DNA of 64,000 nt from Macrolepiota albuminosa (GCA_027475525.1 JAMWFC010000090.1:620001-684000), one strand, 5' to 3'; numbered from the stretch's first letter, positions 21,703-33,702 are shown. Numbers and translations: made by a program. Notes: generated by a model not told the origin, from the letters alone.

Positions 21703-23480
21703 ATGCCTCCTCCTACTAACAAAGTTGCCCCTCTGGTTGCATGGGAGGCCCAGGACGCTAGATACCAGTGCCAGCTTGACTATGAGCATGTGGTGATGCT
21801 TGTCCAGCAATGTAAGTGCATCCACACAATTTTGCTTGGCATGATTGACTTCCCTTTTTTAAAACAACAACATGCTCCTGCTATGGAGGCAGGTCTTAGT
21901 TGTCTTCTGGAGCCTGCCTCCAAGGCAGGCCCAAGTAGTCTTCTGAGGCCGGTCTTCAAACCCACTCTTGAGGTGGCTTTTAGTCATCCTATATCTACCT
22001 TTACATAGATGACTGTCTGCCCTCCTTGTCCTTATCCTGCACCCTAGCTGCACCTCATAGCCTCCCATTCTTGATGATCCAGGATGGCCTTGGGAACTAT
22101 CTTGATAGTTTCAGAAAACTTGTGTGTTTCACTGGTGGATATGATGCAGGCTATATTCAAGCAGGCCTTGGAAAGGCAGATGGTGTGTGAGCAATAAACC
22201 AATAAGTGTTTTATACTTCTGGATCACTGCTGATGCTGACCCTAGTATGTACACTATGCCTGCCACGTGATGCCATGCCTTTTTGTGTCCTCAAGCTCCA
22301 TGTCCTAGAAGGATTCCTTGGTCTGTGAGGTGTGCTGCCTCAATTACAAGCGGTATTCTGTATCAGCTTTGTGGAAGGCATATTGTGTGTTGCAGGAGCA
22401 GGAGTGGCTTCTGGAGTGGGTAACCTAGAGGATGGGGGTGAAGGAGCAGAACTGGGTTGTGGAACTAGAGGAGGAGTTGCTGGAGGTGCCAGCCAGGGAG
22501 GTTCTGGCAGTGTCTGCGGTGTTTGAAGGGGTTTTAGAAGGAGGAGGAGCTCTCAGGATGAGGGGTCAGAATTAGCCCATAGTCTTGGTCACATGCTGAG
22601 CAACTCAGGCTAGAACAAGTAGGGAGGGTTGTAGGGGATGCTTCAACAAGGAGAAGCAGCAGACATTGCCTAGTCTTCTCCCAGGCCTTTGAAAAGGGTG
22701 CACCTGCCTCTGAAAACTCTGTTCTTGGCCTCTTCCCTGTGCCTGTTCTTGGCGATGTTCTCTTCCTTGTCAGAATAGCTGCTGGGCATCAATGTAGAGG
22801 CCTTGCAGGAGCACTTGGACCAGGCTGAGTGGGAGAGAAGAGAACTCATGAACCAACACCAAATAATAGTGGGGCACCTCCAAGAGGTTTAAATGTCCCT
22901 GGCATGCAGCAAGAAGGTGGCAAGGCAGGAGGTGGCGGCCTAGGAATGGGTGGAAAAGGATTAAAGAGTGGCACTCTGGAAGTTGGAGGCGGTGCAGGTC
23001 ACCTGAAGAGAGCTGAAGGCTGAGCAGGACGTACTGCAGATCTGACTGAAGCAGAGGACGGAGTGCCTGGAGCATGCCTCCCCAAGTCAGAGGTTACTGG
23101 CAGCCCTGTTGCAGGACATTGTGGTCTTATATGGCTTTCCTCAGTGAATATCCTAATTCTTCTGATCTACCTGTACTGACATTCCCAGATTGAGTCTAGG
23201 AGCATTGGCTGCTCCTGGACAAGGTGGCTGCAGCATTTGTATCATTGCAGGAGGAGCAGCAGCCTAAGTTGATGACTCTCAGGATAGAGTGGGGCTTGGA
23301 CTTGCTAGGAAGAATAGTGGCAGTGCACTGGCAAAGAAACATCCTAGCGCTGGAGACATGGTTTGAATGAGTCTTGGATGAGGGGGAGCAGCTTCCATCC
23401 TGGGACCAACTGGTGGAAGAGGCTTTGTGAAAGCACATTCAAGAGGGGGTAGAGGAGGAGGGCCTCTAGGGATGGCCAGC
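21703..23480 (+). pseudogene. Antisense ORF of A family (A2 copy, broken)
   Basis: Opposite in strand to the A2 pol gene, an ATG at 21703 opens MPPPTNKVAPLVAWEAQD, parallel to MPPATNKV of A1. Further blocks match in order: VCEVCCLNYKRYS (near 22330, Cys-rich, A1 MCEACCLNYEWCS), a charged segment (about 22740-22850), and LALETWFE-VLDEGEQLPSWD (near 23350-23410, A1 ALESWFERVLDEGEPLLSWE). Stops and frameshifts are frequent and the DNA is CG-poor. The protein family is not recognised. Confidence 0.55.
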
Positions 23481-23559
23481 AGGACCTGGGGAGTGGAAGG
23501 GAGGAGGAGGGAAAGAAAGAAGGAGGGAGGTCCAGAGGCCCCTCACTAGCTGTCTTTCT

Positions 23560-26500
23560 TGTTCTTTTTTTTGATCAGCACTGTAAAGTATTGTAGTTAT
23601 AGCTAAAAAATATATATACTTGCTTCTTTGGAACTGGAAAGTGAGATATGCAGCATAAGGAAAACAAACTATAAGCCAGAAATGTGCCTCTAGCATGAAT
23701 CTTCCCAGGAAATATCATGGGGAAGGCACTCTTGAAATTTTAGAAGTATTTAGAGAGAGTAGAATATGAAAATGAGAAAAATGAGAAATATATGTAGGAG
23801 TTGAATCTCTATTAAATCCAGAGGTGGGGGTTATACCCATTACTGCCATCTGTGAGTCCTGTATCTGAAGAAGGTATTTTCTGGATGCCATTGTTCAAAA
23901 TCCTAGAGTTTGTTAAGAGCTCCCGTAAGGTTGCAGCATGATTCCCAAGTGTTGTCTTCCAGGCCATATCCCTTCCATTGTACAAGAAAGTGGGGTCACC
24001 CACACAGATGTCTCAGGAGTTGAAGATATCTTTGACCTTGTAATAGTATTCATCCTCAACTTTGACTAGGGGAGGGGGTTCAGGACATTGCTCAAGAAAG
24101 GGGTCTGGGAAGTGTTGTTCTAGGAGGCAGACATAGAAGATTGGATGCAGACTTTTGAATCTTGGGGAGGAAATTCAATCTTGTAGGCATGGGATGAGAT
24201 CTTCTTCAAGACCTTGAATAGGCCAAGGCACTTGTGATCAAGTTTTGAAAAGGGCCAACAGGTGTGGAGGTGGCACCAATCTAACCATATCTTTGTCCCA
24301 GGGGCCCAGTCAGGAATGTTCTTCCATTTTTGGTCAGTGTAATTTACATAGGCCTGGTTTGCAATATTGATCTTTTTCCAGAGAAACTTGTAAAGGGACT
24401 GGAGATCTTAGATGACTTTGTGGGTGGCATGTGATGAAATGTCTTGGAGTAAGAGAGTTAGCCAGGAGTGGTACCCTTTGTTGGCAAAGAAGGATGATAC
24501 CCTAGTGGCAGAATGCAGTGTGTTGTTGTAGGTGAACTCAGCCAGGGGGAGCTTAGCATGCCAGTTGCCCTGCAGGTAGTTGACATATAGCTAGAGGTAC
24601 TGTTTGAGGGATTGGTTGACCTTTTTAGTTTGGCCATCAGTTTCCAGGTGATAGATGGTAGAGAGGTTAGTCTTTACTTCAAGGGCCTTACATAGAGAGG
24701 TCCAAAACTTGGACACAAGGAGCAGGCCATAGTCAGAGACTATATTGTCTGGAAGTCTATGCTTGGCAAAGATGTGCTTGAGAAATAGCTGGGCAAAGTC
24801 TGGGGTGGTGTCTATAGTGTAACAGGATAGAAAGACATCCTGCTTAGTTAGTCTATACACAACAACAAGAATGGCATCAAACCTTTCTGATTCTGGGAGT
24901 TTGACAATGTGATCCATAGATATGAAGGACTAGGGGCATTGCCTGACTGGTAGAGATTTCAGCAGTCTATAGGGCCAGTGTTGGACCTTTGCCCAGAGGC
25001 AGGGTTTGCATGATTGAATGTAGCAGGTTACGTCCTTCTTCAGCCCTGGCCAGAAGTAAGTTTGAGAGACAAGCTGAAGGGTCTTACATATCCTGGTGTG
25101 TCTCCAGAGCTTGTGGTCATGGTGCTGGCAAAGGACATCAAATCAAAGTCAAGCATGATCTGGGACATAAATATGGCTGTTCTGGAGGAGGAGCCTTTCA
25201 TCAGAGGATAGGGAGAAGATGGGATCTGGATCAATTCCATCAAGGAGGTTGTAGAAGTCGTGATCAGTGAAGTACTTGTCTCAGAGGGCACAACAGATCT
25301 GGCTTAGGATTCCTTCATTGTTTAGGATTAGTATGGCATTTAGATGTTTAGAAAGGATCATCACACAATAATTGAACACATTGTGTTCTGCCTCAAATGA
25401 CTTCTTGGAGTAGATGTTGGGTTGTTGGATGAGCATGTTGGGTTTAGCTCCAAGTCATCTCAGGCAATACTGGATACTAAAGTTGTATTCTGAAAGGATT
25501 TTGGACCACCAGGCTTGGCACCAACTGAGCTGCTTAGTTGTGGTGAAGTACTGGATATTGTTGTAATCTGAGTAGATCTGAATCTGATGCTGGGCCCCTT
25601 TAAGGTAGGCTTGCCACTACTTAAAGGCTTCAATGATGGTGAGGAGCTCCTTTTCATAGTTGAGCTTGGCATCAATCATGGACCAGATATAGAAGGCAAC
25701 TGGCTGGGGTTCTTCACTGTCAGATTCCATTTGCAAGAGGATTCTGGTGATGGCATAGTTGGAGGCTGTCAGGAGACTCCTCATTTCTTCCTTTTCTCAC
25801 TCCTATCTCTTCACTCTCCCTTCATTCATTCTCTTATTTCTTCTGACATTATTTCATTTTACTGTTTCTATTCTTTCAACACTATCTGTTAGTACTACTC
25901 TCAGCTCTTGAGGTGCTCTGGTTCTTTAGCTACTATTCAGACAAGTGTGGGCCCCTCAGCACCGCTTCCAGACTGCTTATATAAGCCAGAGTTTGCCAGA
26001 GTTTGCCCCTTATTTGTGCAATTGTTTGTATAGGCAATTTTTGAGTTTTTAAGGTTTTGTTGTACTGTACAGTTGTTTCTCATGCTTCAGAAGCCCCAGA
26101 AGCGTCCAACCTGGCATAGAAAATCCCTAGACTTGTTCTCTTTGGATCTTCCTCTGCCAGGTGAGTAGTTATTATGATATTGTCAGTATATACTCTAATA
26201 CACTTTGGATCTCCCTCTGCCAGCTGTGTGACTGAGCCACAGCCTCTAGAGGTCACCCTTACAGAGGCATCACATTTCAGGATGATTGGAAGGGCAGAGT
26301 TATAGTGTCAGAGTACAGGGCAGCTGTGAAAGCCTCCTTAAGCAAATTAAAGATACTCTGGCACTTACTATCCCAGCTCCATGGTGATGTCCTTATGTGT
26401 AAGCCAGTTGAGGGGTTTTGTGATGCCAGAGTTGTTATCTATGAACCTCTGGTAGAAATTAGTGAAATCCAGGAAAGACTGTACTTCCTTGATGTTCTGG

Positions 26501-27920
26501 AGTTGCAGCCAGTTGACAATAGCTTCAATATTGTGAGAGTCCATACAAACACTGTCTGGAGATATGATAATACCAAAATACTCAACCTCCTTAGTGTGAA
26601 ACAAGCAAGATTGTGCTTCTGGAGGTATTTCAGGACTTGCCAGACATGCTTCTGATGATCTTTCTTTAAGTCAGAGTAGATAAAGATGTTGTTCAGATAG
26701 ACAATAACGAAGATGTTATTCATGTCATAGAAGATGTTGTTTATGAAGTATTGGAATGTGGCAGGGGAGTTAGTCATTCCAAAAGGCATTATGAGGTACT
26801 CAAACAGACCATACCACATGCAAAATGCAGTTTTCTACTCATGCTCCAGAGCAATGCAGACATTGTTGTAACTGAAGTGGAGATTGATCTTCATATAAAT
26901 CTTGGTGCTGCAGAGTCAGTTGACCAGATTGCCAATGAGTGGGAGCAGGTAGCAGTTCTTTTTGGTGATCTTATTGAGTCCTCAGTAGTCAACACAAAGT
27001 CAGTGCAAACTGTCTTTCTTCTTGGCAAATAGAACTGAAGCTTTGACAATGGAGGCCAAGAGGTGGATGAACTCTTTTTTGAGCATTTCATCAAGATAGT
27101 CCTTGAAGGCATGGAGTTCAACTTCTGACATGTTGTATACTTTGCCAAAGAGTGGGGAGGCCCTTTCCTTGAGGTCGATCATATGATCATAGACGCAGTG
27201 AGGGGGGATCTCCTTGGCATCTCCTTCAGAGAATACGTCAGCAAATTTATGGTACTCCAGAAAAACTACTTCTTGTAAGATCTGCTCCTCAGTCTTTGTC
27301 TCCAGGGGAATAGTATTCATTTGTAAGTGTTCTTTTAGGAGAGAGGGCAAGGTATGTAACTGAAATGTGAGGGTCCTTTGCATGAGACAGGCAAAGGGGG
27401 CAGCTCTAATAATCTTAATGTCAAGTGTCTCTGGGTCAATCAGAGGTGTCAGTCTGTGATTTGAAATAGGGGTGACGTATGTTTGAGACTGGTTTGAGTA
27501 GTTTGGCCTGTTGTACTTGTTTCAAGAAATGTTAGAAAGTTGATTGTAGGCCTAGGTAGATGTTGGAGGCGCAGTCAAGAACACCTGGCTGGGAGGTGTT
27601 GGATTCAGGTGTTGGATTGCTTCTGAGGGCTCAGAAATGTACAGCAGTCATTGGATGGTCTTTGGGTCCTGAAAACGTTATGGTGAATATCCTTCAATTG
27701 ATGTCAGGATTTGTGTCCTATAGCCAGAGTAGTCCTAACATGAGCAGATTTGAGTTGTAAAGCCATGTAACCAAGAAGTCTGACATGAATTTGAAGCCAT
27801 TTTCTAGGGTCATATGTCCTGAGTAAGACCTTTTAATGGGGTTAGAAGAGGAGGAGGTGCCATTGAGCTATTGCAGGTTGAGGAGTTGTTTGAGGGGGTC
27901 ATGAGGAAGGTTGAGAGTGT
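23560..27920 (-). pseudogene. pol of gypsy A2 (protease remnant, RT, RNase H, integrase, chromo-like tail)
   Basis: Reading right to left: a partial second-protease domain (27921 to about 27760, MLGLLWL-DTNPDIN); pre-RT and RT (27383-26439, with [27 protein letters not shown] equivalents and VIVYLNNIFIYSD, the YLDD box changed to YLNN); RNase H split by a solo LTR (26368-25460, PVAFYIWSMIDAKLNYEK); integrase zinc site (QSCKPCLWAK, near 25000) and core (24591-24917, DNIVSDYGLLLVSKFW); C-terminal part (about 24300-24500). Many stops lie at former CG sites. Gag and the first protease are missing. Confidence 0.85.
25767..26263 (+). mobile_element. Solo LTR of gypsy family C in the A2 RNase H region
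   Basis: Runs TGTCAGGAGAC to CACCCTTACA, in plus orientation, and matches the LTRs of element C in reverse. Perfect target duplication GAGGC (25762-25766 and 26264-26268). The A2 reading frame rejoins across it (LKCDAS with NYAI, as in A1 LECNASNYAI). It keeps an intact TATA-like box (CTTATATAAGCC, 25976-25987), which is mutated in both LTRs of C. Confidence 0.94.
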
Positions 27921-28693
27921 TGTCAAGTTCTGCTGAGTCAGGGGCTTTTCAGGAAAGCAACACCCTTATAAGATGGACTTGATCTACGTATACTTGGATG
28001 TCTGGAACCTTCAGACTATGCTCTGGGGTTCAAGACATGAATAGGGGATTCTTGGAGTAAGAGACTTAGTCTGGAGATCGGGTGAAGTCAAAAGGATTTA
28101 AAGGGTTAGAGTCGAGTCAAGAACCAGAGGTTCTAAGATGAGACCTGGTTAGTGAAGTTTAAGTCACGAAGTGCATACCAATCTTAAAAGCATGCAAACA
28201 AGTTGAGTGTACTAGTCAGTACATACCAGTCAATCAAAGAGCATACAAACAATCAATGTAATATCAAGACTAAAGTACAACAAGGGGGTAGCTACTCCTT
28301 AAGTACTGGTGGGGGTCACTCTGGGTTCCTGAGGAGTTCCGGGATGTCTGGGGTGGTTCTGGGAGTAAATGGATGGCGGCGGAGAGGGGGAACTGTATAT
28401 CAGGAATTGTGCATGCCAGGCACATGATCAATTGGTATGGAGAGGTGGTCATAATGCATGATACATGATAGCTAAAGTAAATGGCATGATCTGATTGTTA
28501 ATTATGAAATAATGGCCATGCCAGCAAGTGATTCTGAGATCTATGATGCAGAGCTGTCAGGAGGTGTTGTGTGATGGCAGGGTCTGATGCATGTGATGGC
28601 AGCACCAGAGGTTGTGTTGTGGGGTCAGCAAGGAGTTCCCAGATGGGGTTCTGAGGATGTCCCAGGATGGTTCTGGATGGAGGAGTCATGACA
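27921..28693 (-). repeat. 5' LTR of A2 (773 bp)
   Basis: On the minus strand it starts TGTCATGACTCC (A1: TGTCACGACCCC) and ends AGAACTTGACA. The leftmost base directly joins protease-coding sequence instead of a primer site and gag. Flanks AGTGT and TTGCT do not match, so it is not a solo insertion with a target duplication. Confidence 0.88.
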
Positions 28694-28711
28694 TTGCTCA
28701 TGAATTGTCTC

Positions 28712-29570
28712 CTATATATGAGCCTAGACCAATTTCATCAAATTATTCCTCTGACTTGGAGAAATTGCCTAGCAAAGAATACTGTACACAGCCCAACAGC
28801 TTTGGTGTTTATCATGTCTATTCAGATGGACAATCCTCCTTTACACCTGATGAATCTTATAATATTTCACATGTCTCAAATTCTTCAAACTTTGTAACAG
28901 CTCCCTGTACAACTGATAATCATTGATCATGGTGGAGTCCACTTGGCTCATCACCTGATACTGCCAAGATGGCCTATTTTGCTTCTTTGCCAAATGCCAC
29001 AGTTTTCTTGCTAAAGGACTGGCAAACTACTGGTTCTAACTTCAAATCTGATGCTGAAATAAATTGTCTTGTCCATGACTACATTCTTCAAAGTGATTGG
29101 AAGAAGGAAGACCTCAAAGGCTTTGATTCTGGGCAAGAAAGTAAATGGCTTAATAATTTCAGCCATTCTTCATCTTCTGGACCTTCTGACCAACTCTTCT
29201 TAGTTAAAGATAGCTAGATTCATTCAAAACTCAGGATATCAGTACCTGCTACTGGTGTCAAGCATGCATCTGAAGCAGCTGCACCTACCTTTGAAGTGCC
29301 TGGCTTTGCTCATCGGTCCTTTTGAAATGTCATAGAAGGTGTTCTTGAGAGCCCTTTTGCATTGACTTTTACAATTTATCCATACAAGTCTTTTTGGCAA
29401 CTATTTTCTAGTGTTCCTCCTGAGAGGATTATATCTGATTCTTTTACTGCAAATGCTTTTATCAAGAAGTAGAAAATGTTTGTCAATTACTTAAAGTAGA
29501 TGGGATTGAGAATGTTGTACTGGAATGATACAGAAAGGAGGCACGGGATGAATGTAGCATATATTTTGTA
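28712..29570 (+). pseudogene. N-terminal fragment of a Plavaka-like transposase gene
   Basis: A plus-strand frame with few stops encodes SNYSSDLEKLPSKEYC, then WSPLGSSPDTAKMAYFA, LLKDWQTTGSNFKSDAEIN and the segment VPGFAHRSF-NVIEGVL. I recall this arrangement from fungal Plavaka-type proteins (a CACTA/EnSpm relative common in basidiomycetes), where a similar stretch precedes the catalytic core. The catalytic region is not present here: the frame breaks up near 29500 and CG-rich DIRS sequence begins near 29600. A C-terminal fragment of the same type lies at 45500-45937. The family assignment is from memory of the pattern and is moderate. Confidence 0.45.
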
Positions 29571-29671
29571 ACATGACCCAAGCATGAAGGGAATTGGTTG
29601 TCCTGCAACCACCAGCTCACGCTCAGAATTCTTCGAATGCTTCTCGCACTTCGTGGTTCTATTTGTTTACT

Positions 29672-30410
29672 ATGACTGGAAGAGAAAAAAGGATGCAAGG
29701 AAGATTGGGCGGGGCGGTTCCGGCTGTGTACACGTCGGTTTTCACATTGCAACCTTCCTCAGTGGCATCCCACAATGGGGCATCGCCTGTGGAGCCTAGA
29801 GCGGGTCTGGACTCAGGAGTACCAGCTGTCATGGAGGCAATCAAAAACGAGTTGAGAACACAGACTCCGGCCTCCACTCTGCTGCCGAGCATCAATGTAG
29901 AGGTTGATGACACTATCAATATAAACAAGGCGCGAAACGTAAATCAGAGGAGCAATTTAGATACAGTAATAGAGGAACGTACCTCGGACAATGTGCATCC
30001 GGCCCCGACTCCTGCTCAGCCTCGGGCGTCCAAACGTTTGCGGGCCTTGATGGTCTCGCAGGAAGTGTCGGCGCCTATTGCCCTGGGAGCAGTGGACAAA
30101 TTTATGCGTAATGCAGTCCCCGTTTTCCCGGTTCCTCTCACCGTCGCTCTGGAGACGCCTGAGCGTCGAACTCAACGTTCGAGATCTACCCCTCGTTCAG
30201 CGGGGACCCTCGACTACATTACCCCACCTCATCATCGGTCTCTTTTGCAGGAGCGCCAACGCACCCCTTCAGTCGATGGGTCACCGCTGGACTTGCGGTG
30301 AGGCGATTGGGACAGTAGGGAGAGACAGGATGGGCAAGTAGTTATGTTGACCGAGGCTCAACTACAGAACTTCCTGCAAACATATGGGCGGAATGTATCC
30401 AGGCAGGGTG
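29672..30410 (+). pseudogene. First ORF region of DIRS-like element (gag-like leader)
   Basis: ATG at 29672 opens MTGREKRMQGRLGGAVPA. The frame runs with low complexity (Thr, Pro, Arg rich) to a stop near 30301. A second frame from 30344 gives TEAQLQNFLQTYGRNVSRQ and stops at a candidate 5' splice site (GTGAGT, 30411). No domain recognised. It lies where DIRS elements carry their gag-like protein. Confidence 0.4.
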
Positions 30411-30888
30411 AGTCCGAGTTCACGCTTGTTCACGGTTCCCTCAGCTTGTATGCGTGTGCGTATGGGCACACAATTTTCATGGGCATGTATGCGTCTCACT
30501 ACAAAGCTACATCTGCGCACCTGTTGCAAGCTCAAAAGCATCGCTATAGGTCTGTAGGAGCCACGTAGGCAACTCGGTTTTTCCCTCTTCACTGGTCTCA
30601 TGTACTGTGGCTCCTCATCACCGGTCTCATGTACCATGGGTCTTATGTACCTGGGCCCTATGTGTGCCCTGGCCTCTTGTGCCCCATTCTTGTACCTGGG
30701 CCCTATGTGTGCCCTGGCCTCCTGTGCCAGAATCTGTCTCCTGGGGTCCATATGTGCCACAGGTTTCTTCTTACTAAATATGTTTCTATTTGCAAAGTAC
30801 TACCTTTAGAGTTGTATGTGATTTATACTCTTTCTGGCTATCGCGGTACAATTGTGTCGTAACTCCAACTCACATTCGCTTCAGCGTT
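30411..30888 (+). other. Possible intron with 45-bp minisatellite in the DIRS-like element
   Basis: A GTGAGT donor at 30411 and an acceptor CAG near 30888 would join NVSRQ to AHLQAIQHQGFE, both open in frame. Within it, about 30601-30740, the unit TGTACCTGGGCCCTATGTGT recurs with a 45-bp period (30646 and 30691) along with looser copies. A 480-bp intron is long for a fungus. Without RNA this is only a suggestion. Confidence 0.3.
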
Positions 30889-31981
30889 GCAGGCCCATCT
30901 GCAGGCCATACAACATCAGGGCTTTGAGGTGGCCCCACCGGTTTCCTTCAGTTCAGAGCGTGGGTCCACAATTAGGACCTCCTGTGCCGCTCAGCCTCTG
31001 CCCAATGCGCAAGCCTTCCCTCAGTTCACTCGCAGGGCTCCTGGAATCTTCCTGGGGGGGAAGCTGAGGAAAACACGGCGCGACCCAGTCGTACGATGCA
31101 TGGGCGACCGCCTACTTTGACAGCTGTCCTCAGCTGATAAGGTTTTTCCGCACAAGGTTAGGAGGGTGTTGGAAGCGGGAATGTTAGAGTACATACCTTT
31201 GGATTTGCTGATGGACGACGCATGTCGCCGTGTGGCCAGGGAGCCTCCAGCGCCAGAATCGGCCTTCATTATCTCTAATGGAAAACTGAGGTTACCCAAC
31301 GCCACCTTCGACGTTGCTAAGGAGAGCAAACTTACCTTTGATGAGTGGGTTGGTGCAGGTGCGAATCTCATTGCAGCTATGCATAAGCATTTGCGCGCTG
31401 ACAGAGATCGCAGCACCGGCGGCCCTATCGCGCTGGAGATCGCAGATTCCTTTGAAGGACATTTTCTCTACCTCAAAAACCTGCCTGATGCTAAGGTTCA
31501 GTTCGACGTCGTGTTTGATTACGACCGCCACTTACGCTTGCTCTTTGTGTTGGATTCCCACACATTCCACATGGACGATTTTCATGCACACATGTGGCAG
31601 AAATGCCTTAATCAGCAGTACACCGTGAGGGTGGCACATTTGGACAACAAACTGGCTCTTATGGAGTCCTTTCAGTCCAAGTCCAAGGTCAAGGACGCGT
31701 CGGGCAGCAATTCCTTTCAGCCTCAGCACTATGCATCCAATCTGCACAGGACAACCAAGTGCATTGCCTATGGAGCGACTGACCACAAGCTTATTGCCTG
31801 TTGTCGGGACGCCAAATTTCTCTGGAAGGATGGAAAAATCTGGAGGACACCGTCTGGTGCCTCCGTCTGCTACGGTTTCAACAGTCTCGCTTCTTGCAGC
31901 AGGGGAACCAGCTGCACTCATTCGCATGTCTGCTCCTTGTGTGGGTTGTCTGCTCACGGAGCGCAGGCGTGTTCAGCTTGA
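30887..31981 (+). pseudogene. Gag-like ORF of the DIRS-like element with Cys-rich end (one stop)
   Basis: One continuous frame with a single TGA at 31118. The middle holds ESKLTFDEWVGAGANLIAAM and the segment FDYDRHLRLLFVLDSHTF. The C-terminus carries clustered Cys and His residues (VCYGFNSLASC, CTHSH, CSLCGLSAHGAQAC), resembling a CCCH finger followed by a zinc knuckle, as expected in a nucleic-acid-binding capsid protein. The RT frame follows directly. Confidence 0.65.
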
Positions 31982-31989
31982 ACACCTTT

Positions 31990-33490
31990 TCCGTTTGTCT
32001 ATCCCTTTGCTTGCCAACAGGTGGGAAGCCGCCTTGTGCCTGGCTGGGGCTCTAGACAAATTTGCAGAGGTGCCGAAAAGCCTTCGCAACAGTTTCAGTG
32101 TGGGTTTGGACTCTTTCTGTAACATTAGAACCTTTATTCCTCCAAATCATTACAAATCTTCAGACGCTCACAACTTTATTCTTTCAAAGTATTCTAAAGA
32201 GATTGAGCTCGGTCACGTCTTGCCCAGGTTCACTCCCAAACAAGCAGAACTTCTTTTTGGCCCTTTTCGCATGGCTCTGTTGAACGTTATTATTAGTGCA
32301 GGAAACAATGCGTAACTCTCAACCTTTCATATCCTCGCTTTGACTCCGACACAGCTTCTATAAACTCTATGATCGACCCTTCCATGTTTCAGTGCAACTG
32401 GGGCACCTTTTCGGATTGTTGGCTCTTGGTATCTAATGCCCCCGTGGGCACGCAGGTGGCCGTCTTCGACGTCAAATTGGCATTCAGAATTATTCCTACG
32501 CGCCCATCCGACTGGCCTTCTTTGGCAGTGTCCATTGGCGGACTCATTCATTTTGACTTCAGGTTGAACTTCGGCGCTGCCTGTTTGCCGGGAATATTTG
32601 GCCGCGTGGCAGACGCGATAGTTCAGATCTTCTTGCACTCCGGCGTCGATGTGGTACTCAAATGGGTCGATGACTTCATCTTCTTCTGATATCCTCTTCC
32701 GGGCTTCAACGCTTCCCCACATTACTTGTACGATGAAGCTTTAATCTGGTCCACGGCGGAGTCTCTAGGGTGGCTGTGGGCTCCAAGAAGTTCAGGCCGT
32801 TTTCAGACAAATTCAAATACATTGGTTTCGTCTGGTCTTTCTCCGACAAAACAGTTGCCTTGCCCAATGACAAGCGGGAGAAATACTTGGTGAAGCTGAA
32901 GGAGTGGTCTCTAATGACCTCCATCTCTTTGAAGACCACCGAGTCTTTGATCGGGACACTCAATCACGTTTGTTTGGTTATACCTTCAGGCCGGTCTCAT
33001 CTACCTGCATTGTACGCATTTCACGCGTCTTTCCCCGCCAATGCTAGTCGCTTCCTTAAGCATCAGCCACATCTGGTGGTCGCAGAAGAAGTCGAGTGGT
33101 GGCAGGCTGCTTTGAGTAGAGACTGGTGCGGTATAAGCATCACACTGCCCCCCCAACCAACGGATGACGATCTCTTCGTAGACGCTTCTACTTCTTGGAG
33201 AATCGGGTTGGTTCTCAACGACAAGTGGTTAGCGTGGCCTCTCAAGGCTGGCTGGAAGTCGGACGGCAGGGATATAGGTTGGGCGGAAATGATGGCTGTC
33301 GACCTCGCCGTTAAGACTCTCATTAATGCAGGCTATGCTAAGTGTCATATTATTCTGAAGTCGGACAATTCGGGCGTTGTCGGGGCCTTAGCAGCGGGAT
33401 ATTCCAGAAGTCGCCAGCAGAATTTTATGTTAAGGCATATCGTGGATTCCTTCCAGGCTCACAACAATTGGCTCACGATTTGATGGGTAC
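31990..33490 (+). pseudogene. Reverse transcriptase and RNase H of the DIRS-like element
   Basis: RT starts with VPKSLRNSFSVGLDSF and LGHVLPRFTPKQAELLFGPF, typical of the DIRS/Pao-like fold entry. Then come QVAVFDVKLAFRIIP (first catalytic Asp) and VVLKWVDDFIFF (catalytic DD, near 32665-32675). A stop follows and the frame resumes at 32770 with FKYIGFVWSFSDKTVALP. The RNase H shows DDDLFVDASTSWRIGLVL, WAEMMAVDLAVKTL and ILKSDNSGVVGALAAG, so its acidic residues are kept. It ends near 33483 with DSFQAHNNWLTI, followed by WVPTDSNRADGPSRG after a stop. About three breaks in total. Confidence 0.8.
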
Positions 33491-33702
33491 CTACAGATTC
33501 CAATAGGGCTGACGGCCCTTCCAGGGGCATGTTCCCACCCAAGTCTTTGTTATTTCCCTTTCCTCCTTCTGTTCCATCATACTTGAAGAATTACGTTTGG
33601 TTTCCCATTTGTCACAACGAAATAATGGACAATTAGATTCAGATACATACCCCGTTGTACTACTAGTTGATTTAGCAATTGTGACTAGAGGTACGGGCCT
33701 CA

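Larger units (their letters stand above)
21583..28693 (-). mobile_element. Ty3/gypsy element A2, 5'-deleted and decayed second copy of family A
   Basis: Sequence of the same family as A1 on the opposite strand. It has a 5' LTR at 27921-28693, pol, and the antisense ORF. Near 21583 the similarity to A1 fades before any 3' LTR, and the 5' LTR of element B begins. B may therefore have inserted into the 3' end of A2, with the remaining part of A2 left of the window. It has very few CG dinucleotides compared with A1. Confidence 0.75.

Noticed and set aside
27921..28693. Solo LTR of family A
   Set aside because: The flanks AGTGT and TTGCT do not form a duplication and A2 pol follows directly in the right orientation.
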